A stretch of 45,838 nucleotides of DNA. Source: Rhodothermales bacterium (GTDB lineage Bacteria > Bacteroidota > Rhodothermia > Rhodothermales > Bin80). Within the stretch, counting starts at the first letter, position 1, and each line of letters opens with the position of its first letter. Below are positions 34,155-41,891 of this stretch, one piece after another. The notes beneath the pieces were generated by a model. The model saw only the letters and a list, made by a program, of their open reading frames with translations, was not told where the DNA came from and did not search any database. The stretch spans positions 1 to 45,838 of the forward strand of contig JANQES010000086.1 of the NCBI GenBank assembly GCA_028278205.1. The letters are read 5' to 3'. Made by a program: the position numbers and the translations under genes.

Positions 34155-34412
34155 TCATTTCCGATAAAGCAGCACCATCACAAACGTGGCGGTCACGAGC
34201 ACCAACGTCACGGCGTTGGCTGCGATGACGGGCACGTCGCCGATGAGCAGGCCGTAGATGAGCCAGAGCAACACCCCGGTGCAAATCAGACTCATCGTAC
34301 CTATCGACAGATCGCCCGCCGACTTCGTCTTCCACGTTTTGATGACCTGCGGCACAAAGGCAAACGTGGTGAGGGTGCCGGCGATGAGGCCGAGCAGGGT
34401 GACCGGATTCAT
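34155..34412 (-). CDS. SemiSWEET-family sugar transporter
   Basis: 85 residues with three membrane helices and a PQ-loop motif (FAFVPQVIKTWKTKSAGDLS) after the first helix, as in bacterial SemiSWEET half-transporters that dimerise to carry sugars down a gradient. Its start overlaps the stop of the HAD gene (ATGA), so the two are coupled: sugar entry next to a sugar-phosphate mutase-like enzyme. Confidence 0.9.
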   Translation of the reverse strand: MNPVTLLGLIAGTLTTFAFVPQVIKTWKTKSAGDLSIGTMSLICTGVLLWLIYGLLIGDVPVIAANAVTLVLVTATFVMVLLYRK

Positions 34413-35068
34413 GGCGATTCCTGAAAAAGAGCGTGGGCTAAGGTCTCGAAGTCGTTGGCAGCGTAGCGGGCTCCGTTGTCCAGAAGACGCTCGATGCTGA
34501 AGCTCGTTGCGATGCCTGCCACGGTGCAGCCGGCTCCCCGTGCCGACACCACGCCATTGATCGAATCTTCGATGACCAGGCAGGCCGTGGGCGGCACGCC
34601 AAGCCGCCGGGCCGTCGTCAGATACGGCTCAGGATTGGGCTTCGGCTGGGCGACATCTTCGCGGGTAACAACGACGTCAAAATAGGCATCCAGGCCGAAC
34701 AGGGCGAAGGCGCGTTCCTGATCCCGCCGCGTAGCCGACGTAGTCACCGCCAGCCGATTACCCTGATGCATCAAGCGCTCAATAAAAGGCCGTGCCCCGG
34801 CGATGAGTTGCAATTTGCCCATCAGCCCACTGTAGACTTCATGTTTCAGGGCAATGAGTTCGGCGGCGTCAAGCCGGTTATCGCCATATTCCTCCACGAC
34901 GTGCTCGAACACATCCTCCTCACTTTTTCCCTTAAACGCGCTAAAAATCGATGATGGGACGGTTAGCTGATACTGGCTGAAGACGACCCGCTGCGCTTTC
35001 TCATGCAACGGCTCCGAGTCGATGATGACTCCGTCCATGTCGAAGATGATGGCGTCGTAGTTGAGCAT
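34409..35068 (-). CDS. HAD hydrolase, beta-phosphoglucomutase-like
   Basis: 219 residues. Motif I is FDMDGVIIDSEPLH (two Asp), motif II VTTSATRRDQ, motif III KPNPEPYLTTARRLG with Lys, motif IV VIEDSINGVVSA, and a C1-type cap with FKGKSEEDV. This set matches beta-phosphoglucomutase/phosphatase-like HADs of sugar metabolism. The frame reaches 35173, but that part is the repeat region upstream, so the start at 35068 (MLNYDAIIFD) is chosen. Confidence 0.85.
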   Translation of the reverse strand: MLNYDAIIFDMDGVIIDSEPLHEKAQRVVFSQYQLTVPSSIFSAFKGKSEEDVFEHVVEEYGDNRLDAAELIALKHEVYSGLMGKLQLIAGARPFIERLMHQGNRLAVTTSATRRDQERAFALFGLDAYFDVVVTREDVAQPKPNPEPYLTTARRLGVPPTACLVIEDSINGVVSARGAGCTVAGIATSFSIERLLDNGARYAANDFETLAHALFQESP

Positions 35069-35070
35069 AA

Positions 35071-35213
35071 TGCAACCGCAGATGGACGTGGATGGGCGCA
35101 GATGGATGGGATGATGGAGGAGATGGCGAATGGGCAAATGGGCAAATGGCAAATGGGCAAATAGCAAATCCATTTAACAACCATCTGCTATCCGCAATCT
35201 GCCATCTGCAATT
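35071..35213. repeat. inverted repeat of GGGCAAAT and CGCAGATGGA words
   Basis: The left part carries tandem CGCAGATGGA/CGTGGATGGG words, then GGGCAAAT-GGGCAAAT-GGCAAAT (to 35168). The right part (35183-35213) repeats CCATCTGC, TATCCGCAATC, TGCCATCTGC. It runs from 2 nt upstream of the HAD start to 1 nt before the SMP-30 stop codon. Confidence 0.8.
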
Positions 35214-35214
35214 C

Positions 35215-36294
35215 CTAAAAACCGTCACCCTTCGTCGTCAGGCGGATGCGCAGCAGGTACATGTCGGCGGTGATGTAGAGCGTCGAGCCGTCGTTGCCGA
35301 AGGCGCAGTTGGCGGTGGCTTGCGTGGTGTTGATCGTGCCCAGATGCGTGCCGTCGGGCGAGAAGACGAGCACGCCGCCGGGGCCGGTGGCGAAGAGGTT
35401 GCCCCGCGCATCGACCTTGAGGCCGTCGGGCAGGCCGCGCAAGCCCTGTTCGACGAGCGGCGTGGCGTCGAAGAAGACCCGTCCGTTGGTGATGGCGCCG
35501 TTGGGCATGACTTCGTACGCCATCCAGATGGCGCGTTCCGGATCCGAGTTGGCGACGTAGAGCGTTCGTTCGTCCGGCGAAAAGGCGATGCCGTTAGGGC
35601 GCGAGAGTTCGTCCGTCAGCAGCGTCACCGTGCCGTCGGTGCCGAGGCGGTAGACGCCCTGAAAATCGAGTTCCTTGGCCGGATCCTCCATCCGGTGTTC
35701 GAGGCCGTAGGGCGGATCGGTGAAGTAGAGGTCGCCGTTGCTGCGATAGACGAGGTCGTTGGGACTGTTGAAGCGTTTGCCGTCGTAACGGTCGGCGAGG
35801 GTGACGTAGGTGGGTGTCGGCGCGTCGAAGGGTGCGTCGAGGCGGGCGATGCGGTGGTCGCCGTGTTGGGCCAGCACGAGGCGTCCCTCGACGTCGAGCG
35901 TGAGGCCGTTCGAGCCTACCTCGCCGGTGCGGGGCACGTCTGAGGTGTACCCCGAAGGCTTGAGGTAGAGCGTGTGGCCTTCGCCGAATTTCCATTTGTG
36001 AATCTCGTTGGGCGGGATGTCGGAGAACAGCACGAAGCCGCCATCAACCACCCACACCGGCCCCTCCGACCAGTCGAAGCCTTCAGCCAGTATCTCCAGT
36101 TTCGCATCTGCCGGTACGAGGTCGTCCAGCGCCGGATCGAGACGTTCAACACTTCCGATAGTTGGGAAAGTCATGGTATCTGCTTCGACCTCCGGTTCGG
36201 GTTGTTCTGCGTCAGGCTGGCATCCGGCGATGAGCAGGGCTGTGAAGAGGAGTGCTGCCATCTGACGGACGTAGTAGGCGAGGTTTTTAGTCAT
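35215..36294 (-). CDS. SMP-30/gluconolactonase family lipoprotein
   Basis: 359 residues; signal with lipobox Cys (LLIAGC). Six-bladed propeller of the SMP-30/LRE family with the divalent-metal residues: Glu in DWSEGPVWV, Asn in RFNSPNDLVYRS, Asn in RPNGIAFSPDERTLYVANSD, and Asp in GLPDGLKVD. The enzyme would open a sugar lactone made by the PQQ or other dehydrogenase in the periplasm. Context with the PQQ dehydrogenase and cytochrome c supports this. Confidence 0.88.
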   Translation of the reverse strand: MTKNLAYYVRQMAALLFTALLIAGCQPDAEQPEPEVEADTMTFPTIGSVERLDPALDDLVPADAKLEILAEGFDWSEGPVWVVDGGFVLFSDIPPNEIHKWKFGEGHTLYLKPSGYTSDVPRTGEVGSNGLTLDVEGRLVLAQHGDHRIARLDAPFDAPTPTYVTLADRYDGKRFNSPNDLVYRSNGDLYFTDPPYGLEHRMEDPAKELDFQGVYRLGTDGTVTLLTDELSRPNGIAFSPDERTLYVANSDPERAIWMAYEVMPNGAITNGRVFFDATPLVEQGLRGLPDGLKVDARGNLFATGPGGVLVFSPDGTHLGTINTTQATANCAFGNDGSTLYITADMYLLRIRLTTKGDGF

Positions 36295-36310
36295 GGATCC
36301 GAGGTTGGTT

Positions 36311-36386
36311 TAACCGCGAAGTCCGCCGAGAAGGCGCAGAGGACGCAAAACCAAAATATCCGCGTCCTCTGCGCCTTCTCAGCGTT
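36311..36386. repeat. inverted repeat of 9-nt CGCGAAGTC-like words
   Basis: Left arm AACCGCGAA-GTCCGCCGA-GAAGGCGCA-GAGGACGCA (36312-36347), a 9-nt period, right arm GCGTCCTCTGCGCC-TTCTCAGCG (36362-36384), loop about 13 nt. It follows 17 nt upstream of the SMP-30 start. The words are of a kind I recall from many unrelated genomes. Confidence 0.82.
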
Positions 36387-36413
36387 AAAAAGATCTACCG
36401 AGTTTGATTATAA

Positions 36414-36452
36414 GAAACTAAAACACGCAAACACCACAACACTAAAACACTA
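36414..36452 (-). repeat. half repeat of GTGTTTTA words supplying a stop codon
   Basis: Words AACACTAA and relatives lie directly at the end of the cytochrome c gene; its stop codon (TAG, 36450-36452 on minus) is part of the first word. Only one arm is present here; full hairpins of this word are at 42664-42757. Confidence 0.7.
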
Positions 36453-36983
36453 ATTCGACCCACCCGACGTATCCGCAGGCGCCACCAGGAAGCCGAACGA
36501 GCCGGGGATGCCCAGGTTAGCCTTATCTTTCAACTCCGCAGCCGTCCACGACGACGCGCGGTCTTTGGTGGCTTCGCGAACGAGACCCACCTCCTGCGGC
36601 GTCACCTTCGAGGCTTCGTTATCCCAGGCGTTGCGGATGTACGTCAGCACGGCGGCGATCTCTTCGTCGTTCATGAACGTTTTCCACGGCGGCATCGCGC
36701 CGCTGTAGACGACGCCCTGCACCTCCGTCTCGCCCATCATCCCGTCGAGCACGATCCGAATCAGCCGGCCTTTGTCGCCGACGACCCACTCGGTGCCGTT
36801 CAACGGCGGGAAAACCCCGGCGATGCCCGCGCCGTCGGTCTGATGGCACGACATGCAGCGGGTCATGTAAATCGCCTCGCCGTCGTTGAGCATGGTTGGG
36901 GCCTCCGGCACATTCATCCACGAAAACCCGAGGAGCAGGATGGCGATTCCACCGAGGAGTTTGCTTTGTATCGAGGTACGCAT
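36450..36983 (-). CDS. secreted mono-heme cytochrome c
   Basis: 177 residues. Uncleaved or cleavable N-terminal hydrophobic segment (LLGGIAILLLGFSW), then one heme motif CMSCH (Cys43-His47) and axial Met97 in SGAMPPW. FPPLNGTEWVVGD and GMMGETEVQGVVYSG are typical of class I cytochromes that accept electrons from PQQ dehydrogenases. Its position among the sugar dehydrogenase genes supports that use. C-terminal 45 residues are hydrophilic, of unknown function. The stop codon lies in a repeat. Confidence 0.88.
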   Translation of the reverse strand: MRTSIQSKLLGGIAILLLGFSWMNVPEAPTMLNDGEAIYMTRCMSCHQTDGAGIAGVFPPLNGTEWVVGDKGRLIRIVLDGMMGETEVQGVVYSGAMPPWKTFMNDEEIAAVLTYIRNAWDNEASKVTPQEVGLVREATKDRASSWTAAELKDKANLGIPGSFGFLVAPADTSGGSN

Positions 36984-37008
36984 CGTATTTGAAGGAGGGT
37001 TTTTTAGG

Positions 37009-37162
37009 TTTTGGATTTTGGATTTTAGATTTTGGATTGTTCAGATTGGTACGATCTCCTCAGTTGGAAAAGCCCAGGTATTTCAAACAGGGTGGCTTTT
37101 TCAATTGATTGAGGCCGTGGAGTATACCAATCTGAACAATCCAAAATCTAAAATCCAAAATC
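37009..37162. repeat. GGATTTT inverted repeat with 30-bp perfect stem and inner hairpin
   Basis: 37022-37051 pairs without mismatch to 37125-37154 (GGATTTT words plus a GTTCAGATTGGTA extension). The loop contains AAAAGCC (37068-37074) and GGCTTTT (37094-37100). The right arm includes the stop codon of the large fusion gene (37148-37150 on minus), so its final residues DFGF are repeat-encoded. The left arm begins 25 nt upstream of the cytochrome c start. Confidence 0.9.
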
Positions 37163-40100
37163 CCCTCGCCGTTCGCCGTCGCTCGAAACCGTCGGCATAG
37201 CATCGACTACGATTTCCAGCGACACCGGCTTGCCGGAAGCGCCCTGCGCGTCTGTGACCGTCAGGCGGGCGGTGTAGACGCCGTCCTTGCTATAGGTATG
37301 GACGGGGTTGGGTTCCGTGCTCGTCGTGCCGTCGCCGAAGTCCCAGTGGTAGGTCAGCGTGTCGGCGTTGGGATCGTAAGAGCGCGCGCCGGTGAACTGC
37401 ACGCGGCGCGGATTGGTCTCCGACGGAGCGAAGGAGGCGTCGCCGATGGGATCCTGGTTGCCTTCGACCCAGCGGTAGCGCGTGACTTTGGCGTTGGGGC
37501 CGGCATCCCAGAAGCCGTCGAATTCAGCCAGATAGATACTGCCGTCTGGGCTCTGCTCCATCGAGATCGGCGCGGTGCGGCGGAGCGTGTCGAAGGTTTT
37601 GATGTTGACGAAGCGTTTGGCGCGCGTGTTGACGTTGAGCGGCACGTTGCGCGCGTCGCCCTCGGCGTCGTTGACGAAGCCGATCTCCTTGACGGCGGCG
37701 TATTTGATCCAACGGCGCGACCAGTCGAAGAGGAAAACTTTGTTCTGGATCGCCTCCGGAAACGCGCCCGGCCCCTCGTGCCGGTAAATCGGGCCGACCG
37801 TGGCCGAGCGCCCGCCCGTCTCGTAGGTGTATTCCCACAGCGGCGGCACGTAGTCGGGTATCATCTCCGGCGTCCATTCATTGTAGAAAAGACGACCGAG
37901 CGTGCGCGGCCAGCCGAAATTCTCGCCGCCTTCCTCCGAGATGTTGTACTCGTCGTAATCGAACGCCGCATCCGGCCCCACCACGCCGATGTAGAGCGCG
38001 CCGTTCTGCGGATCGACCTTGAAGCGATAGGGGTTGCGCAGGCCGTAAGCATAGATCTCCCACCGGACGCCCGCCTTCCCGAAGAACGGGTTGTCCTTCG
38101 GAATCGTGCCGTCTTTGTTGATCCGAAGGATCTTGCCGCGCAAATCTTGCAAGTTCTGCGCCGACCGCTCCGAATCGACCAGACGCGACCAGTGATAATC
38201 TTTCAGATTGTGCCGCGCTTTGAAGGCTTCGAGCCGCTCTTCTGAGAGTTTCCAGGCAGGCCGCGTCTCAGACATGCCGGTGTCGCCCGTCGAGAGGTAG
38301 AGCGTGCCGTCGGGTCCCCATTCGATGTCGCCGGCCTGGTGGCAACAGTGCGGCTCGGTGGGCACGCGCAAGAGCACGTGCTCGGTGCTCAGATCGAGTG
38401 CGCCGTTGCGGTATTCGAAGCGCGAGAGGGTGTTGATGATCGTCTCGCGCTCGGCGTAGTAGAGGTAGACGTACGGCTCGCCGTCGTAGAAATTCGGATC
38501 GACTTCGATGCCGTAGAGGCCGTGTTCGATCTTTGTCGGATCGGTCGTTTCCAGGTGGGCGATCTGGCGGACTTCGCCGGTTTCGGCATTGTAATGATGG
38601 ATTTTGCCGCGCAACTCCGCGATCCACACATTCCCGCGATCATCGACGGCGATGTCGTCGGGCCAGACGTTTTCGGCGATGGTTTCTTTGACGCGATGGC
38701 CGGAGAAATCGGCAGGGATGCGCCCGGCAGCCATGCGCATGCCTTGCAGGACGTGTTCGAGAAAAGCCGGCGTCTTCCACACGTCGGCGAAGTGGCCGAG
38801 CTTGGTGACGAAGATGCGCCCGCCGTTGTGGTTGCGGATCCACGCAATCGGATAGTCGTTGCGCCCGGCGTCGGCGGGTCCTTGCTCGATACCTACGCTC
38901 TGCATGTCGAGCGAGGCCAGCACGCGGGCGTTCCAGCGCGGGTTTTCGTCGAGCACGTAAATCTCATCGCGGATCCAGAACGCGTCGCCGAAGTGCTGCA
39001 CCGCCGGGTTGTCCGGTTCTTCGATGGCGATGCGCACGCTCTGCGTCCACGGATGCGACTCGAAGAGGCCGCCGCCGACCATCGCCCGGTATTCATCCCA
39101 GTTGTAGAGCGCGTCGAGGCCTGCATGCGCCAGGGCGATGCCCTTGCCGGCGCGGAGGAAATCCATGATGGCATCCTGCTGCTCCGGCGTGATGCGCGAT
39201 CCCTCGTCGTCGTCGGAGCCCCCGTCGTCCGTCGCCAACTCGCCGGTGAACGGGATCTGCCCGCCGCCGACAGACATCGTCCCCGAAATAGTCTCGCCGT
39301 CGGTCGTGGCTTCGGTGGCGATGGTGCCGAACTGCCCGGCTTCGAAGCTAAAACTCATCGCATCGCCGTCGAGGGCGAGATCCATCAACGGCGTGGCGCC
39401 TTCGGGAAAGACGAGGTGCCCGCCATCTTCTTGGCCGCCGAAGAGCGTCAGGTCGGCTTTCATATCGCCCTGCGGCGTGGTTATCGTCAGGTTCCAGGTA
39501 GTCTCAGCCGAAGCACTCGCCGCCGCATCGGTGCGTGAGCCGGTCATCGGAATCTGGTTTCCGCCCGCCGAGATCTGCCCGGTAAAGGTGGGAGCCTGCC
39601 CCGGACTTGATCCGGGGTCGCCGTTGAGCGTCAGCGCGGCTTCAATCGTGCCGAATTGCCCGCCGTCCCACGAGAACGAGAGCGCGTCGCCGTCGAGCAC
39701 CACGTCGGTCAGGGGAGAGGGGTCGGGGAAGGCATCGAACAGGATGGTCCCGGTGAGAGCGCCGGGCTCGCCGGAGAGAGCCAGCTTGCCGCCCATGGCG
39801 TTGTTGGGAATCTGCAATTCGATGTCATAATTGGCGAAATCGCCCATCGTGGCATCGTTCGACGCCGTCGCGGCTCCTTCCGGCGCCGGAGCGCGCAGCG
39901 TCGAGTTGGCGAAGAAAAGCAGGTCGTACTTCGCCAGATTCTCCGGGTTGAGGTGCGTCAGGTCTTCGGTCGTATCCACCCGAAACTCCGTCGTCTCGCT
40001 CAGCGCCGTGAAGATCTCTTTCTGCGCAGCGATAGCCGGGACGTGGCGGAAGCCGTGCGTGGCCGTCACCATCAGCACGCGGATGGGCTCTCGATCATCT

Positions 40101-40783
40101 TCGACGGCGAACATCTCGGCGAGGGTCTCCGGCGCGGGCGTCGTCTCCGGCAGCGGTTTCACGCGGATGTTGCGAAACCAGACCTTCGAACTGTCATCGT
40201 GATTCTGCATGCCGATGTAGCCTTCCCGCGAGCGCTCACCGATAAAATCGTTGATTTTCTCATCGTTGAGCCAGACCTGATACCGCTGCCCCGTCACTTC
40301 GATGCGGAATGTATTCCACGCATCCGTCGGATTGGCATTGACCTGAAACGGCGCCGAAAAGCTGTAGATCGACCCTGTGACGTGATCTGGATCGCGGCTG
40401 TTGTCGATCTGAATCTCGTAGCCCTCGTTGACGGCCACCCACGGATCGTCGGTCGCTGGAAATCGCAAGAAAACACCGGAGTTGGCGCTGTGCTTACCCA
40501 CTTTCCAGTCTACCTCCAGCACGTAGTCGCGGAAGGACTGTTGATCATAATAAAACAGGCCCATGCCGCCGCGGCTGAGCATCGTCCCGTCCTCTTCGAG
40601 CACAAAATCGCCGGGTCCGGCCTGCGTCCATCCGTCGAGGCTCGTGCCGTCGAAGAGCGTGATCCACTCGCCTGGGGCAGTTTGCGAGGGCATGGATTCC
40701 GTCATCTGCTCAGAGCCGGAACAGCCGGCGATAGCGAGCAGCACGGCCAGAAGAAGCGCAACGGGTCGGAGGGTGGTGTTCAT
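37148..40783 (-). CDS. lipoprotein fusion: DUF1080, ThuA, PQQ-type sugar dehydrogenase and PKD domains
   Basis: 1211 residues. Lipobox Cys21 (LLAIAGC). DUF1080 at about 36-212 (GEWITLFDGTSLDGW; EIQIDNSRDPDH; YIGMQNHDDSSKVWFRNI). ThuA-like domain starts at 232 (PIRVLMVTATHGFRHV, YDLLFFANSTL) and resumes at 530 (ITPEQQDAIMDFLRAGKGIALAHA) up to 685; between, residues 315-520 hold two copies of a beta module (…LDGDALSFSWDGGQFGTI / LDGDAMSFSFEAGQFGTI). Residues 390-398 are a palindrome-encoded insert. From 700 follows a soluble glucose dehydrogenase-like PQQ propeller (VWPDDIAVDDRGNVWIAEL; GLRNPYRFKVDPQNG), then a PKD domain at 1115-1195. It should oxidise and cleave sugars at the cell surface. 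Confidence 0.88.
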   Translation of the reverse strand: MNTTLRPVALLLAVLLAIAGCSGSEQMTESMPSQTAPGEWITLFDGTSLDGWTQAGPGDFVLEEDGTMLSRGGMGLFYYDQQSFRDYVLEVDWKVGKHSANSGVFLRFPATDDPWVAVNEGYEIQIDNSRDPDHVTGSIYSFSAPFQVNANPTDAWNTFRIEVTGQRYQVWLNDEKINDFIGERSREGYIGMQNHDDSSKVWFRNIRVKPLPETTPAPETLAEMFAVEDDREPIRVLMVTATHGFRHVPAIAAQKEIFTALSETTEFRVDTTEDLTHLNPENLAKYDLLFFANSTLRAPAPEGAATASNDATMGDFANYDIELQIPNNAMGGKLALSGEPGALTGTILFDAFPDPSPLTDVVLDGDALSFSWDGGQFGTIEAALTLNGDPGSSPGQAPTFTGQISAGGNQIPMTGSRTDAAASASAETTWNLTITTPQGDMKADLTLFGGQEDGGHLVFPEGATPLMDLALDGDAMSFSFEAGQFGTIATEATTDGETISGTMSVGGGQIPFTGELATDDGGSDDDEGSRITPEQQDAIMDFLRAGKGIALAHAGLDALYNWDEYRAMVGGGLFESHPWTQSVRIAIEEPDNPAVQHFGDAFWIRDEIYVLDENPRWNARVLASLDMQSVGIEQGPADAGRNDYPIAWIRNHNGGRIFVTKLGHFADVWKTPAFLEHVLQGMRMAAGRIPADFSGHRVKETIAENVWPDDIAVDDRGNVWIAELRGKIHHYNAETGEVRQIAHLETTDPTKIEHGLYGIEVDPNFYDGEPYVYLYYAERETIINTLSRFEYRNGALDLSTEHVLLRVPTEPHCCHQAGDIEWGPDGTLYLSTGDTGMSETRPAWKLSEERLEAFKARHNLKDYHWSRLVDSERSAQNLQDLRGKILRINKDGTIPKDNPFFGKAGVRWEIYAYGLRNPYRFKVDPQNGALYIGVVGPDAAFDYDEYNISEEGGENFGWPRTLGRLFYNEWTPEMIPDYVPPLWEYTYETGGRSATVGPIYRHEGPGAFPEAIQNKVFLFDWSRRWIKYAAVKEIGFVNDAEGDARNVPLNVNTRAKRFVNIKTFDTLRRTAPISMEQSPDGSIYLAEFDGFWDAGPNAKVTRYRWVEGNQDPIGDASFAPSETNPRRVQFTGARSYDPNADTLTYHWDFGDGTTSTEPNPVHTYSKDGVYTARLTVTDAQGASGKPVSLEIVVDAMPTVSSDGERRGDFGF
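39585..39622 (-). repeat. in-frame GC palindrome inside the fusion gene
   Basis: Read on minus: GGCGACCCCGGATCAAG followed by TCCGGGGCAGGCTCCCACC and TT. One base different from 26777-26814. It encodes PGSSPGQAP (residues 390-398) in the first beta module; the second copy of that module (TTDGETISG) has no such insert at the same place. Confidence 0.9.
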
Positions 40784-40828
40784 GATGATCTATCGCTTGA
40801 AGTGTTTGCTTGCAATGTGTTGCGTACT

Positions 40829-40855
40829 TACTTCGTCAGTCGCTTCGCTCGTGTC
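40829..40855 (-). repeat. 27-nt repeat, copy 2 of 2
   Basis: Reverse complement of 29914-29940, identical over 27 nt. Further TGCGTAC/ACGCAGTACGCAG words around it (40821-40826, 40861-40906) form a partial inverted repeat over the 122-bp gap upstream of the fusion gene. Confidence 0.8.
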
Positions 40856-40905
40856 GGATTGCGTACGGCGTGATTCTGGCAACCTTACGCAGTACGCAGT
40901 ACGAA

Positions 40906-41760
40906 CTAAAACCCACCGAACTCAGCGTGCTGAAGCGCCGTGTTTAGCCCGCCTTCCATCATCGCTGGCGCGATGGATCCATCTCCGTCGGCGTCGATGC
41001 CGTTGCGGGATTTTTCGATGAGCTGCGTCATCGCGGCGGCGTGCTGCCGGGCCATGGCAACGTCAGTGCCGTAATCGGTCTTGAGGATGTTGAGGGCCTG
41101 GGCGTAGACCTCGTGCAGCCAGCCGGTGTCGGCGGTCGAGTTCCAGAATTCGCTCGGCGCATCCCACAACCGCGTCAGATCTACGCGGGGCTGTCGCTCG
41201 GCTTTGGTGACGCCGTCGTCGATCATCGTCCACCCGATGACGTTGTTGAGCGAGGCGATGACGTGCCCGGCGTGCAGCTTCTGCGAATCGGTGGCATTTT
41301 CGCTATCGAGGACGGCCTGAAGCTGCTTGCGCGCGTAGCGCCCGCGCCCGACGATGCCCAGCTTCGCCGGATCGTCGATCTCTTGCGGCTTCGTGCCGTA
41401 GCGTTCGGCGAAGTCTTCGTCGAAATCGGCGTTGGTCACTTGCCAGCGTGATTTCCAACCACGGATGGAGGCGGCGCCCCGGTTGTCGCCGTTCAGGCCG
41501 GAGCGCACACCCCAGATCGTCTCGAAGACGGCGTCGACGCCGGCTTTCACGGCATCGACGGAGGAGGCGCTCTCGGCAGCGCGGCTGGCTTCGAGGGCCT
41601 GCCGGCTCAACTGGTCGATGGCCTGAAGGTGTTCACCGATGTCATTCTGGGCATAGACAGGTGCGTCGAGGATCCAGGAAACAGCGATTAGCAGGATGAT
41701 CCAGAGGGATTGGGTCCAGGGACGTGGCGTGCCTGGGGGCGGAGGGTAGCGCATGATCAC
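40906..41760 (-). CDS. secreted protein of unknown function
   Basis: 284 residues. N-terminal hydrophobic stretch (WIILLIAVSWILDAPVYA) with a likely signal peptidase I site after VYAQ. Mostly helical; DADGDGSIAP near the C terminus is an EF-hand-like calcium loop. GHVIASLNNVIGWTMIDDG has no known family to me. Located between the large fusion gene and the creatininase gene, so possibly part of the same set. Signal peptide prediction is the only firm call. Confidence 0.65.
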   Translation of the reverse strand: MIMRYPPPPGTPRPWTQSLWIILLIAVSWILDAPVYAQNDIGEHLQAIDQLSRQALEASRAAESASSVDAVKAGVDAVFETIWGVRSGLNGDNRGAASIRGWKSRWQVTNADFDEDFAERYGTKPQEIDDPAKLGIVGRGRYARKQLQAVLDSENATDSQKLHAGHVIASLNNVIGWTMIDDGVTKAERQPRVDLTRLWDAPSEFWNSTADTGWLHEVYAQALNILKTDYGTDVAMARQHAAAMTQLIEKSRNGIDADGDGSIAPAMMEGGLNTALQHAEFGGF

Positions 41761-41891
41761 GAGCGAACGCGTGGGAGGGAGGATGAGGAGGGGAATGGTG
41801 TTGCGCAGAGACGGCTTTCGAAACGAACGTACGTTTTCAGGGTTTCGCTGCGCGGCGCCAGGAGGCGGTTAGACGGTGGTGGGAGCGCTTC

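Noticed and set aside
35069..35173. N-terminal extension of the HAD protein
   Set aside because: It is the translated repeat region (HLPFAHLPI-type residues) and not part of the HAD fold.
37298..39538. Long plus-strand frames opposite the 1211-residue gene
   Set aside because: Antisense shadows caused by high GC; composition lacks protein-like hydrophobic pattern while the minus frame has clear domains.
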